From Amycolatopsis camponoti (GTDB lineage Bacteria; Actinomycetota; Actinomycetes; Mycobacteriales; Pseudonocardiaceae): a DNA stretch of 64,000 nt. Numbering within the stretch: position 1 is the first letter of the stretch; each line of letters opens with the position of its first letter. Below the pieces are notes generated by a model. The model was not told the origin of the DNA and did no database searches. It saw only the letters and a list, made by a program, of their open reading frames with translations. Positions 41,660 through 48,609 of the stretch are shown here, piece by piece. Both the position numbers and the translations under genes were made by a program. The stretch covers positions 1,748,501-1,812,500 of the forward strand of contig NZ_CABVGP010000002.1 of NCBI RefSeq assembly GCF_902497555.1, in the 5' to 3' direction.

Positions 41660-42118
41660 ATGGTGCACGGCCGGTCGCGTCCCCTCCTCCGGGTCGTCGA
41701 TGCCCCCGCGAGCGTCCCGGAGCCGCGACCGGCCACCTCGGGTTCGCGAGAGCGCTACGCCGACCTCGACGATCGGCGGCTCGCCGCCATCCTGGCCGCC
41801 GAGGACTCCGCGGAAGAGCACGGCCTCAACCCGCACACCCGCAGCACCTGCTACGTCCACCGGTGCTGGGCGCACCAGTGCGTGGGCAACCCGCTGCACG
41901 TCCTCGTGGTCACCGGCCACCGGTGGTGCCGCCGCTGCGAGTGCCCGGTGGACGTCGCCGTCGACGAGACGCCGCCCGGTGCCGTCCACCTGTACTGCCC
42001 GCGCTGCGGCCAGGCCGGCTCGGCGGCCAACCGGGAGGTCCGCCAGGCCTGCCGCACCAGCCTCTCCGCCATGCACGGTGGCGACGCGCCGACGCTGTAC
42101 GGCCTCCCTGACGCTTGA
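41660..42118 (+). CDS. Hypothetical protein with Cys pairs
   Basis: The protein has 152 residues from ATG 41660, preceded by AGGAGG. The C-terminal half has HRWCRRCECPVDVAV and LYCPRCGQAG, two CxxC pairs that could bind zinc. The first half (ERYADLDDRRLAAILAAEDSAEEHG) is helical and charged. I do not recognise the family. It lies upstream of the LuxR-type regulator on the same strand. Confidence 0.65.
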   Translation: MVHGRSRPLLRVVDAPASVPEPRPATSGSRERYADLDDRRLAAILAAEDSAEEHGLNPHTRSTCYVHRCWAHQCVGNPLHVLVVTGHRWCRRCECPVDVAVDETPPGAVHLYCPRCGQAGSAANREVRQACRTSLSAMHGGDAPTLYGLPDA

Positions 42119-42198
42119 GTGCGGTTGCTTCCTCCGAGGGGTCCGCATTGACCGTTCCGCGCGGTCGTCCTTACGGTGCACGGGTGGGGAAGACCGGC

Positions 42199-44466
42199 GT
42201 GACGGGGAGGGGCAACCTGCCCGCGGAGACCACGAGCTTCGTGGGACGCAGGTCGGAGGTGGCCGAGGTCAAGCGCCTGCTGACGCGGGCCCGACTGGTC
42301 ACGCTGACCGGCGTGGGCGGTGTCGGCAAGACGCGGCTGGCCGTGCAGACCGCCGCCGGGTTGGCCCGCGCGTTCCCCGACGGTGTCTGGCTGGTCGAGC
42401 TCGCCGGGCTGCAGGACCCCGCGCTCGTCGCGCACACCGTGCTCGAAGCACTGGGCGTCCACGACGAAACCGGCCGGGCGCCGGCGCGGGTGCTGGCCGA
42501 GCACCTGCGGGACCGGCGGTTGCTGGTGATCCTGGACAACTGCGAGCACGTCCTCGCACCCTGCGCCGCGCTGGCGCACGACCTGCTGCGGGCCGCGCCC
42601 GGCCTGCGGCTGCTCGCGACCAGCCGGGAGCGGCTCGCGCTGGCCGCCGAGCACCTCTGGCCGGTGTCCCCGCTGCCGCTGCCGGAACCCGGCCGCCGGC
42701 TGCCCGGCGGGGCCTGGCTGCGTTACCCGGCGCTGACGCTGTTCGCCGAGCGCGCGGCCGCCGTCGACCCGGGGTTCGCCGTCACCGCGGAGAACCAGGA
42801 GCAGGTGGCGCGGGTGTGCCGGCTGCTGGCCGGCATCCCGCTGGCGATCGAGCTGGCGGCCGTGCGGCTGCGGGTGCTGACGCTGGCGGAGCTGGAGTCC
42901 GGGCTGAGCGACTGCTTCCGGCTGCCGGGCACGGTGAAGCGGGGCGGTGAAGCCCGGCACCAGACGCTCCTGGCCGCCGTCGACTGGAGCTTCCGGCTGT
43001 GCAGCCCGGCCGAGCGGCGCCTGTGGGCCCGGGTGTCGGTGTTCGCCGGCGGCTTCGACCTGCCGGCGGCCGAGCGCGTCTGCGCGGGTGACGACGTCGG
43101 GGCCGGGCTCGCCGGGCTCGTCGAGAAGTCGGTGCTGATCCGCGAAGCCGGGCGGTTCCGCCTGCTGGAGCCGCTGCGGCAGTTCGGCCGGGACAAGCTG
43201 ATCGCGTCCGGGGAAGCGGACGCCGTCCGGCGGTCCATGCGCGACCACTACCTCGACCTCGCGGTGCGCAGCGAACGGGAGTGGTTCGGCCCGGAGCAGG
43301 CGGACACCTTCCGCCGGACCCGGCTGGAGCACGCGAACCTGCGGGCCGCGCTGGACTACAGCCTGACGGTGGCGGGAGAGCTCGAAACCGGTCTCCGGCT
43401 CGCCTCGACGCTCTGGTTCTACTGGGCGGGCTGCGGGGTGTTCGGCGAAGGCCGCCACTGGCTCGACCGCGCGCTCGCGCTTTCGCCCGAGCCGAGCGGG
43501 GAACGCGCGAAGGCGTTGTGGGTCAACGGGTACGTCGCGACGTTGCAGGGCGACAACGCCGGCGCGGTCGCGATGCTGGAGGAGTGCCGCTCCTACGCCC
43601 GGCAGACCGGCGACGACGTGGCGCTGGCGTACGCGACGCACCGGCTGGGCTGCAACCTGCTGGTCGGTGACGACGTCGGCGACGCGAAGGCGCTCTTCGA
43701 GGAGGCCCAGGCCCGCTACCGGCAGCTCGGCGAGCTCAACAGCAACGTGATGCTGGCCGGCATCGAGCTGGCGGTCGCGTCGATCTTCCTGGGCGACCTC
43801 GACCGCGCGGGCGAGCTGTGCGAGGAGGCGTGCGCGACCGGCGTCGCCCACGGCGAGCAGTGGGCGCAGGCTTACGCGATCTTCGTGCAGGCTTTGGTCG
43901 CCATGGCCCGCGGGGACTTCGCGCGGGCGGCCGAGCACGGGCGGCACTGCCTGCGCGTCAAGCGGAAGTTCCACGACCTGCTGGGCATCGTGCTGGCGAT
44001 CGAGGTGCTGGCCTGGAACGAAGCCGCCCGCGGCCGCTGGGAACCGGCGGCGACGATGCTCGGGTCCGCCCAGCCGATCTGGCAGGCGGTCGGGTTCCCG
44101 ATGTTCGGTTCGCGGTATTTCGGCGCCCCGCACGGAGAGTGCGAGACGCAGGCCCGCCGGGGGCTGGGGGAGGGCCCGTTCGACGCGGCCTTCCGCCGGG
44201 GGCGCGAATTCGGCCTGGAGGAAGCGATCGCCTACGCGCTGGGGGACGCGACGCCGTCACCGGCGCCCGGCCCGTCACGGTCGACGCCGCTGACGGACCG
44301 GGAGCACGAGGTGGCGCTGCTCATCGCGGACGGCCGATCCAACCAGGAGATCGCCGACAAGCTGGTGATCTCCCGCCGGACGGCCGAGGGGCACGTGAAC
44401 CGGATCCTGCGGAAGCTGGAGTTCGGCTCGCGGAGCCAGGTGGCCGCCTGGGCCTCGCGGTTCTAG
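42199..44466 (+). CDS. LuxR-family regulator with NB-ARC-type ATPase and TPR repeats
   Basis: The protein has 755 residues from GTG 42199, which has GGGGAAG six bases upstream; the frame stays open to about 42115. It has P-loop GVGGVGKTRLAVQ, Walker B LLVILDNCEHVL, the downstream LLATSRERL and GIPLAIELAA motifs of AfsR-like STAND ATPases, TPR-like helices (about 370-660), and a C-terminal LuxR HTH (LTDREHEVALLIADGRSNQE). It is a signal-dependent transcription factor of unknown target. Its stop codon overlaps the stop of the convergent nucleotidyltransferase-like gene. Confidence 0.9.
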   Translation: MTGRGNLPAETTSFVGRRSEVAEVKRLLTRARLVTLTGVGGVGKTRLAVQTAAGLARAFPDGVWLVELAGLQDPALVAHTVLEALGVHDETGRAPARVLAEHLRDRRLLVILDNCEHVLAPCAALAHDLLRAAPGLRLLATSRERLALAAEHLWPVSPLPLPEPGRRLPGGAWLRYPALTLFAERAAAVDPGFAVTAENQEQVARVCRLLAGIPLAIELAAVRLRVLTLAELESGLSDCFRLPGTVKRGGEARHQTLLAAVDWSFRLCSPAERRLWARVSVFAGGFDLPAAERVCAGDDVGAGLAGLVEKSVLIREAGRFRLLEPLRQFGRDKLIASGEADAVRRSMRDHYLDLAVRSEREWFGPEQADTFRRTRLEHANLRAALDYSLTVAGELETGLRLASTLWFYWAGCGVFGEGRHWLDRALALSPEPSGERAKALWVNGYVATLQGDNAGAVAMLEECRSYARQTGDDVALAYATHRLGCNLLVGDDVGDAKALFEEAQARYRQLGELNSNVMLAGIELAVASIFLGDLDRAGELCEEACATGVAHGEQWAQAYAIFVQALVAMARGDFARAAEHGRHCLRVKRKFHDLLGIVLAIEVLAWNEAARGRWEPAATMLGSAQPIWQAVGFPMFGSRYFGAPHGECETQARRGLGEGPFDAAFRRGREFGLEEAIAYALGDATPSPAPGPSRSTPLTDREHEVALLIADGRSNQEIADKLVISRRTAEGHVNRILRKLEFGSRSQVAAWASRF

Positions 44467-45275
44467 CCGAGCCGCTCGTCCCAGTCGGCGAACGCCGCCA
44501 CCAGGTCGGCGGGCGCGTCGACCTCCTTCAGCTGCCGCAGCTGGTCCTCGATGTAGTACCGGTACAGCGGAACGAGCCCCGCCGCCAGCTCCGGGCGCAG
44601 CTCGTCCGCGTCCAGCGGATGCCCCTCGCGGACCCGCAAAGCCAGCTGTACCAGCGACTTCGCCGGGGCGTCCGGCCGGGACAGGTACCATTCGATCGCT
44701 TCGTCGTTGTTCGCCGCGCGACCGGAGGCGAGCGTTCCCGAGTACAGGAAGCGGACCGGGAACAGCACCGCCTTCGTGAACCACACCGTGTCCACCAGCA
44801 GCCGGCGCGGCTCGCGGAACTCCGCGGTCACCTCGGGCGTGGCCAGGACGGCGATGGCGAAGGAAGCGCTCTCCAGCAGCAGCTCCGAAGCGGCCGGGCG
44901 GGCGATCTCCGCGAGGACGTCCGAGCCGAGCAGGACGACGCCGTGGTCGGCGAGCTGCAGGCGGTCCAGCGCCGGGAAGCGGCCGTCGTCGCGGCCTTCG
45001 CGCAACGCCGGCAGCGACGCCCAGAACACCGACAGCTTGCGGTGCAACGGACTCCGCTCCTGCAGCGCCGCGGTCGTGTCCGCGATCGACGATCCGTCGG
45101 CGTCCGTCAGCACCAGCGCGAGGTCGATGTCGCTCGCCGCCGGGGCGTAGCCGCCGTAGGACAGGCTGCCGAGCAGGTACGCGCCGATCAGGCGCTCTCC
45201 CAACGCTTCCTGGTACGCGCGGGCGGCTTCGGCGGCGATTTCGCGGGCGGCCGAAGCCGGATCGGTGGTGGTCAT
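44463..45275 (-). CDS. Nucleotidyltransferase-fold protein
   Basis: The protein has 270 residues from ATG 45275. It has the pol-beta-type nucleotidyltransferase motif GSLSYGGYAPAASDIDLALV (GS...DxD, about residues 36-55) followed by a helical C-terminal half, like streptomycin/spectinomycin adenylyltransferases and related proteins. The substrate is unknown; it need not be an aminoglycoside. Its start overlaps the stop of the upstream gene (ATGA), placing it third in the prenyltransferase operon. Confidence 0.78.
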   Translation of the reverse strand: MTTTDPASAAREIAAEAARAYQEALGERLIGAYLLGSLSYGGYAPAASDIDLALVLTDADGSSIADTTAALQERSPLHRKLSVFWASLPALREGRDDGRFPALDRLQLADHGVVLLGSDVLAEIARPAASELLLESASFAIAVLATPEVTAEFREPRRLLVDTVWFTKAVLFPVRFLYSGTLASGRAANNDEAIEWYLSRPDAPAKSLVQLALRVREGHPLDADELRPELAAGLVPLYRYYIEDQLRQLKEVDAPADLVAAFADWDERLG

Positions 45276-45901
45276 GCCGCCACCGTAGCGCGGCGGGCGC
45301 ACTCGGCGATGCGGTCGGAGACGACGCCGATCACCTGCCACGCCCGGTCGAGCACCTCGACGACGGCCTCGACCGTCCAGTCCTTGCGGCGGCGCAGCAG
45401 TTCGTAGCCCATCTCGAGGTGCTCGACGTCGGCTTCGTCGTGCAGGTCGAAGTATTCGTCGGACGGGAACGCCCGCGTGCCCGCCTGGCTGAACACCAGG
45501 CTGCCCGCTTCGAGGGCCAGGTGCGCGAGCACCGCGCGCTGCACGCCGGGCAGGATCCCGAACTGGTCGACGAACCACGACGCGCCCGCTTCGATCACCG
45601 GGTCCCAGACCAGCTGCCGGTCGTCCGCGCGGCTGCGGGCCAGGATCTTGTCGTGCCCGATCTCCTCCTCCTGGTGTTCCAGGGCCAGCGCCCGCAGTTC
45701 CGGGTCGCTTTCGAAGGTGACGCGCGCGCTGATCATCCGCTGGAAGGCGTTGGACCACGGCTGCAAGTACGTGAGCACCGCCTTCTTCGTGTCGTCGGTG
45801 GTGTTCGCGTCGGTCAGCAGCCGGATCAGGTCCGACGCTGCGTACTCCTGTTGCCGCTGCTCGTTGTGGCGGGCCACGCGCTCGACGTCCTGCTGGGTCA
45901 C
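45272..45901 (-). CDS. Putative haem-oxygenase-like (HDO/PqqC-like) metal-dependent oxidase
   Basis: This 209-residue all-helical protein starts at GTG 45901, six bases after AAGGAG. Potential iron ligands are arranged as in ferritin/HDO folds: EEEIGHD (E80, H83), LALEAGS (E131) and DEADVEH (D158, H161). HDO enzymes use O2 to cleave or hydroxylate amino-acid-derived substrates. The assignment rests on motif spacing and helical pattern only; a TenA/thiaminase-like protein is an alternative. It lies between the prenyltransferase and nucleotidyltransferase genes in one operon. Confidence 0.6.
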   Translation of the reverse strand: MTQQDVERVARHNEQRQQEYAASDLIRLLTDANTTDDTKKAVLTYLQPWSNAFQRMISARVTFESDPELRALALEHQEEEIGHDKILARSRADDRQLVWDPVIEAGASWFVDQFGILPGVQRAVLAHLALEAGSLVFSQAGTRAFPSDEYFDLHDEADVEHLEMGYELLRRRKDWTVEAVVEVLDRAWQVIGVVSDRIAECARRATVAA

Positions 45902-45949
45902 GATCGGCTCCTTACCGTGGTGCTGCGGGAGATCATCTTTCCTGGCGCA

Positions 45950-47029
45950 TCAAGCAAGATCAACAGGCGTGAGGGAGCGGTCGTACACGGGGAACCGGAA
46001 GTACGTGGTGACGTCGCCGCGCCGGCCCGCTGTGCGATAGCTCACCAGCTCGAGGACGTGCGTCGTGGCCAGCGGCCCCGGGGCCAGCGCGGCGGTGAGG
46101 AGGCGGAAGCGTCCCGGGTCGACGCCTTCGCGGTGCAGCAGCGCCGCGGTGCGCTCGACGGCTTCTTCGTCACTGGCCGCGAGATCGGGCAGGCGCAGGT
46201 AGGTCGTGGACTCGGCGGCCCGGTCCCGGCCGGACCGGAAAGCGAAGCAGCTCAGAGCCGCTTCACCGGCGTCTTCCCGGTCACCGGCCAGGGTCCGGTA
46301 GGCGGCGCGCGCGTCGTCGGCGTCGTGGCGCAGCGCCACCGAGGCGACGCGGTTCACCTCGGCGAGGCCGGCGCCGTGGTTGCGGTAGTAGACCTTCACC
46401 CGGGCCTCGTCCTCGTCGGCCAGGTCCACCGCGAAGAATTCGATTTCCCGGGTGCCCTCGATGGTTTCGACCGCACGCCGGGTGGCGTCCCACGCGTCCG
46501 CCATGCCGAGCCGGGCCATCGCTTCGGCGACGGCCGCTTCGCGCTGGGCGTGCGGCCACGGGTAAAGCCCGAAGTAGGTCTTGTGGAAGATCCGTGACGG
46601 CGGGCGCCAGGCGATGGAGTGCCACAGGGGAGCGGGCGACGGACGGCCCCCGCGCGGGGTGAAGACCTCGTGCACCCCTTGCAGCCTGCGGAAACCGCTC
46701 TCCGCGGGAGGGCCCGTGTCGTGGCCGAGGCTGTCGAACAGCACGCGCAGCTCCGGGTGCCGGCCGGACCAGTTCACCGACATCTCGGCCGGGAACCCGT
46801 CGTCCGCCACATAGGACGGCTCGGCGGGCACGGTCCCGATCCGCTCGTGCGACCACGGCGGCAGCAGCGCGCGCAGCATCCGCGTGGTCCGGACGGACTG
46901 CGCCACCGGGATCTCGAGCGCCTCACACGCGGTAGCCCAGAGCCCGCACAGGAAGTCACCGAAGAGACGACCCTGTGCCGGGTAGTTTTCCCTTATATAT
47001 TCAGGAAACTTTGGCACGTGAATCGTCAC
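45950..47029 (-). CDS. DMATS-type aromatic (indole) prenyltransferase
   Basis: This 359-residue protein starts at GTG 47029 (GTG 47017 possible). It shows the DMATS/ABBA pattern: VADDGFPAEMSVNW with a catalytic-type Glu82, then HPELRVLFDSLG with Arg95. Diphosphate-binding-type residues follow in order: FHKTYFGLYPW (K150/Y152), ARVKVYYRNH (K212/Y214), STTYLRLP (Y277) and DVTTYFRFPVYD (Y343). Bacterial members prenylate tryptophan or indole-containing peptides with DMAPP, without metal. The acceptor is unknown here. It is first gene of a three-gene operon with an HDO-like protein and a nucleotidyltransferase-like protein. Confidence 0.82.
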   Translation of the reverse strand: MTIHVPKFPEYIRENYPAQGRLFGDFLCGLWATACEALEIPVAQSVRTTRMLRALLPPWSHERIGTVPAEPSYVADDGFPAEMSVNWSGRHPELRVLFDSLGHDTGPPAESGFRRLQGVHEVFTPRGGRPSPAPLWHSIAWRPPSRIFHKTYFGLYPWPHAQREAAVAEAMARLGMADAWDATRRAVETIEGTREIEFFAVDLADEDEARVKVYYRNHGAGLAEVNRVASVALRHDADDARAAYRTLAGDREDAGEAALSCFAFRSGRDRAAESTTYLRLPDLAASDEEAVERTAALLHREGVDPGRFRLLTAALAPGPLATTHVLELVSYRTAGRRGDVTTYFRFPVYDRSLTPVDLA

Positions 47030-47033
47030 GTGC
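47014..47033. promoter_or_regulatory. Inverted repeat over the prenyltransferase start codon
   Basis: GCACGTGA (47014-47021) and TCACGTGC (47026-47033) are a perfect 8-bp inverted repeat around ATCG. It covers the GTG start codon, so as RNA it could hide the start, or as DNA it could be an operator near the promoter. Confidence 0.4.
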
Positions 47034-47110
47034 GGATGCTATCAGTTTGATGCTTGCTCAACTAAAAAGCTGCACCCGGGTGGTCCAACCAATTGGGCCA
47101 TGTGGGTTTG

Positions 47111-47171
47111 CCGGTGTCCGAGGTGGACACGCTCGGACACATCGGACACCGGCGCTGTCCGGACCGGACAG
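47111..47171. terminator. Cluster of alternative hairpins after the conservon operon
   Basis: CCGGTGTCCGA (47111-47121) pairs with TCGGACACCGG (47142-47152). Inside it GTGTCCGAG (47114-47122) pairs with CTCGGACAC (47132-47140). CTGTCC/GGACAG (47155-47160/47166-47171) forms a third stem. All lie 22-82 bases past the cvnD stop and upstream of the prenyltransferase operon, so they probably terminate the conservon transcript. Confidence 0.55.
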
Positions 47172-47192
47172 GGAGCGGACAAAGCGCAGGTC

Positions 47193-47783
47193 TCAGACCC
47201 GCACCGGCACCACCGTCATCGCGTGCTTGACGAGCCGGATCAGCGCGAGCTTGCTGGAATCCCTGTCACGCGCGTCACACATGACGATCGGCACCCGATC
47301 CGGGACGACGAGGGCCTCGCGGATCTCGTCGGCGGTGTAGCGCGGTGCGGCGTCGAAGCAGTTCACCGCGACGACGAACGGGATCTTACGGCGCTCGAAG
47401 AAGTCGATGGCCGCGAAGCTGGTCTCGAGGCGCCGCGTGTCGACGAGCACGATCGTCCCGATCGCCCCGCGCGCGAGGTCGTCCCACATGAACCAGAAGC
47501 GCGCCTGGCCCGGTGTCCCGAACAGGTACAGCACGTGCCGCGGCGAGATCGTGATCCGGCCGAAGTCGAGCGCGACCGTCGTCGTGGTCTTGCGCTCCAC
47601 GCCGGACAGGTCGTCCACCCCGGCGCTCGCCTCGGTGAGCACCTCCTCGGTGGTCAGCGGCGGGATCTCGCTGACCGAGCCGACCATGGTCGTCTTGCCC
47701 GCGCCGAAGCCGCCCGCGACGATGATCTTGACCGGCGTGGGGACCAGGTCGGCCCCGGTCCCGTCAGTACTTGATGAGGCCAT
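47193..47783 (-). CDS. cvnD: Conservon small GTPase CvnD
   Basis: This 196-residue Ras-like GTPase has G1 GGFGAGKTT (residues 24-32), switch-II GTPGQARFWFMW in place of DTPGQ, and VNCFD as the G4 position. It is the fourth component of the conservon signalling complex, which assembles with the CvnA kinase-like protein at the membrane. It overlaps cvnC by 20 bases. Confidence 0.95.
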   Translation of the reverse strand: MASSSTDGTGADLVPTPVKIIVAGGFGAGKTTMVGSVSEIPPLTTEEVLTEASAGVDDLSGVERKTTTTVALDFGRITISPRHVLYLFGTPGQARFWFMWDDLARGAIGTIVLVDTRRLETSFAAIDFFERRKIPFVVAVNCFDAAPRYTADEIREALVVPDRVPIVMCDARDRDSSKLALIRLVKHAMTVVPVRV

Positions 47784-48135
47784 CGAGAACCGCCTGCAGA
47801 GTTTCGAGGTCCGGCGACTGCGCCGGATTGTGGGTGGGGGAGCGCGTGATCACGAGGCCGCGTTCGATCAGGTCGCCGACGAGCACGCGCACGACCCCCA
47901 GCGGGATCTTCACGTAGACGGCGATCTCGGCGACCGAGACCGGGTGGCGGCACAGCTGCACGATCGCCACGTGCTCCGGGCCCAGCCCGACCGGCTCCTG
48001 CTCCGTGCGCAGGGTCATCACCTGCGTCGACAGGTCGAGCCGTGCCGCGTCGGACGGCGTCCGGCCGCTGGTGATCGTGTACGGCCGCACGAGCGGCCCG
48101 GCGGCCTCGTCGTACCAGCCTTCGTCGGTGCTCAT
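47764..48135 (-). CDS. cvnC: Conservon DUF742 protein CvnC
   Basis: This 123-residue protein has a winged-helix-like DUF742 core (VRPYTITSGRTP..., then HVAIVQLCRHPVSVAEIAVY and VRVLVGDLIERGLV). It is always between the roadblock and GTPase genes in conservons and probably bridges them. It overlaps cvnB by 4 bases (ATGA) and cvnD by 20. Confidence 0.94.
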   Translation of the reverse strand: MSTDEGWYDEAAGPLVRPYTITSGRTPSDAARLDLSTQVMTLRTEQEPVGLGPEHVAIVQLCRHPVSVAEIAVYVKIPLGVVRVLVGDLIERGLVITRSPTHNPAQSPDLETLQAVLDGLIKY

Positions 48136-48557
48136 GTGGCCTCCCGTAAGACGTGCGCCGCTTCACGCGGCGCGGACGCCATGTAGTCCCCGACCCGCTT
48201 GACCAGCCGGCTCATCTCGTAGGCGATCATTTCGACGTCGACGCTGTCCGCCGCCAGCACGGCGAGGCAGGCGCCCTGCCCGGCCGCCGAGACGAACAGG
48301 TAGCCGCGCTCCATCTCGATCATGTTCTGCAGGACCGGACCGCGGTTGAACTGCTTGCTCACCCCCTTGGCCAGGCTCTGCAGGCTGGAGGCGATGGCCG
48401 ACAGCTGGTCGGAGTCGTCCTTGCTCATGCCGGCCGACTTGCCGATCAGCAGCCCGTCGGCGGACAGCACGATGGCGTTCTGCGCGCCGACCACGCGGCT
48501 GACCACGTCGTCGAGCAGCCAGTTGAGATCGGGTTTGGGGTTCCCGTACTCGTTCAT
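48132..48557 (-). CDS. cvnB: Conservon roadblock/LC7 protein CvnB
   Basis: This 141-residue roadblock/LC7-fold protein (NWLLDDVVSRVVGAQNAIVL, then DSDQLSAIASSLQSLAKG) is a likely GTPase-activating or scaffold subunit for CvnD. It lies 52 bases after cvnA on the same strand. Confidence 0.94.
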   Translation of the reverse strand: MNEYGNPKPDLNWLLDDVVSRVVGAQNAIVLSADGLLIGKSAGMSKDDSDQLSAIASSLQSLAKGVSKQFNRGPVLQNMIEMERGYLFVSAAGQGACLAVLAADSVDVEMIAYEMSRLVKRVGDYMASAPREAAHVLREAT

Positions 48558-48609
48558 GCGTCAGAGACCTTGACTTTCCTCTAAGGACTTTCCTGTGTGC
48601 TGTCGCGGA

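Noticed and set aside
42115..42198. Extended N-terminus of the LuxR-type ATPase back to TTG 42115
   Set aside because: The stretch has no family similarity and overlaps the preceding gene's stop; GTG 42199 has a proper ribosome site.
44463..45275. Aminoglycoside resistance gene
   Set aside because: Only the general nucleotidyltransferase motif is visible; its operon with a prenyltransferase does not point to aminoglycosides.
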